6,663 nt of DNA from Anaerolineaceae bacterium UBA5365 (GTDB lineage: Bacteria > Chloroflexota > Anaerolineae > Anaerolineales > Anaerolineaceae). The stretch spans positions 21,335 through 27,997 of the forward strand of contig DHPL01000018.1 in assembly GCA_002407905.1 (NCBI GenBank). Reading direction: 5' to 3'. The notes under the pieces are model-generated. The model was not told the origin of the DNA. It was given only the letters and a program-made list of their open reading frames with translations, and ran no database searches. The translations under genes and the position numbers were made by a program. Each line of letters begins with the position of its first letter. Within the stretch, counting starts at the first letter, position 1. Shown here one piece after another: positions 6,391-6,663 of this stretch.

Positions 6391-6469
6391 AGGTTACATG
6401 CACAGGCTTAAACCTTCATTGATCATATGTCTTGCCGCTTCCAACCCTGACCGCCTCAATGCCCGGACT

Positions 6470-6501
6470 TAAAGAACCAAGCCGGAGTTGCCTCCGGCTT
6501 G
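6470..6501 (-). terminator. Terminator of the right-edge secreted-protein gene
   Basis: A perfect 10-pair stem (6478-6487 and 6492-6501, core AAGCCGGAG/CTCCGGCTT) has a TTGC loop. It starts 18 bases after the stop at 6519-6521 on the minus strand. The minus-strand tail is GGTTCTTTAAG, a modest U-run. The stem is strong and the tail weak. Confidence 0.78.
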
Positions 6502-6518
6502 ATCCCCATGCTCCAGGC

Positions 6519-6663
6519 CTAGCGGTTGATCGCTGGCAGGAAGAGTTTCAGCCCAGGCGCTTTGGGCCGCATCTGCACGTTGATCGAGACCGGCTCCTGC
6601 ACACATGAGCTGGCATCGCAAACCTGGACAAAGAAGGCATAACCCTGCATCGCCTGGTCCGCC
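6519..6663 (-). CDS. C-terminal end of a secreted-type protein with the same C-terminal tail (partial)
   Basis: The last 47 codons of a minus-strand gene enter from the right edge and end at TAG (6519-6521). The translation includes GYAFFVQVCDASSCVQEP, then SINVQM, then KLFLPAINR at the end. The alternating pattern and the pair of Cys (C15 and C20 of the visible part) look like the last strands of an Ig-like or cadherin-like beta domain. The final FLPAINR matches the form of YLPVVTR at the end of the 4148-5818 product, so it is probably an exported protein of the same sorting class. Its own terminator follows. The rest of the protein, including any signal peptide or catalytic domain, lies outside the window, so its function cannot be told. 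Confidence 0.75.
   Translation of the reverse strand, partial: ADQAMQGYAFFVQVCDASSCVQEPVSINVQMRPKAPGLKLFLPAINR

Larger units (their letters stand above)
5819..6518. other. 700-base non-coding gap upstream of the secreted repeat-protein gene
   Basis: No convincing gene is seen here. The two open frames that exist, 5906-6133 (+) and 6209-6403 (-), lack family resemblance and good ribosome sites. Contents from left to right: the ribosome site of the 5818 gene, a small palindrome (5861-5871), a run of eight T (5884-5891), a perfect CTGGGAA-ATTA-TTCCCAG hairpin (5955-5972), a cluster of TTTTGTG/CACAAAA motifs (6277-6390), and the terminator of the right-edge gene (6470-6501). I could not place a promoter for the repeat-protein gene with confidence. 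Confidence 0.6.

Noticed and set aside
6209..6403. A 64-codon minus-strand frame with GHKSGSGHKSG.
   Set aside because: The repeated residues are a by-product of the DNA repeats at 6277-6307, and no ribosome site or known domain was seen.

Overview
The window looks like chromosomal DNA of an anaerobic, probably Anaerolineae-type Chloroflexota bacterium. The main clue is that two separate secreted-type proteins end in the same kind of tail, a hydrophobic stretch with LP and a final Arg (YLPVVTR and FLPAINR). I associate this ending with exported proteins of that phylum. A tryptophanase with a family-typical active site fits a fermentative, amino-acid-using lifestyle. The taxonomic call is inference. 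No mobile element, tRNA, rRNA or CRISPR array was seen.

Left part (1-935, + strand): an open frame entering from the left edge reads like the end of a response-regulator receiver domain. It overlaps by 16 bases a complete gene for a PAS plus AraC-type helix-turn-helix regulator. A 325-base non-coding gap with several small hairpins separates this pair from the convergent genes that follow.

Middle part (1186-4012, - strand): an apparent two-gene operon is read right to left. It has an HI0933/YhiN/BaiN-type flavoprotein first and tryptophanase (tnaA) second, 23 bases apart, closed by a strong intrinsic terminator at 1186-1217. Upstream of the flavoprotein lies a 257-base leader region. It contains a possible 13-codon leader peptide with a single Trp codon. 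The 5' arm of a terminator-like hairpin starts on the base after that codon. The leader also carries an exact 18-base copy of a segment of the flavoprotein gene. This is the part of the window most likely to hold undescribed regulation: a tnaC-like or attenuator-like control of a tryptophanase operon.

Right part (4097-6663, - strand): a secreted 556-residue beta-rich repeat protein with a signal peptide and its own terminator is followed by a 700-base gap without a convincing gene. That gap carries a cluster of TTTTGTG/CACAAAA motifs. At the right edge is the C-terminal end of a second secreted-type protein, again with its own terminator. The two secreted proteins appear to be separately transcribed. 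The PAS-AraC regulator is the obvious local candidate to control the flavoprotein-tnaA operon, but nothing in the sequence proves it.
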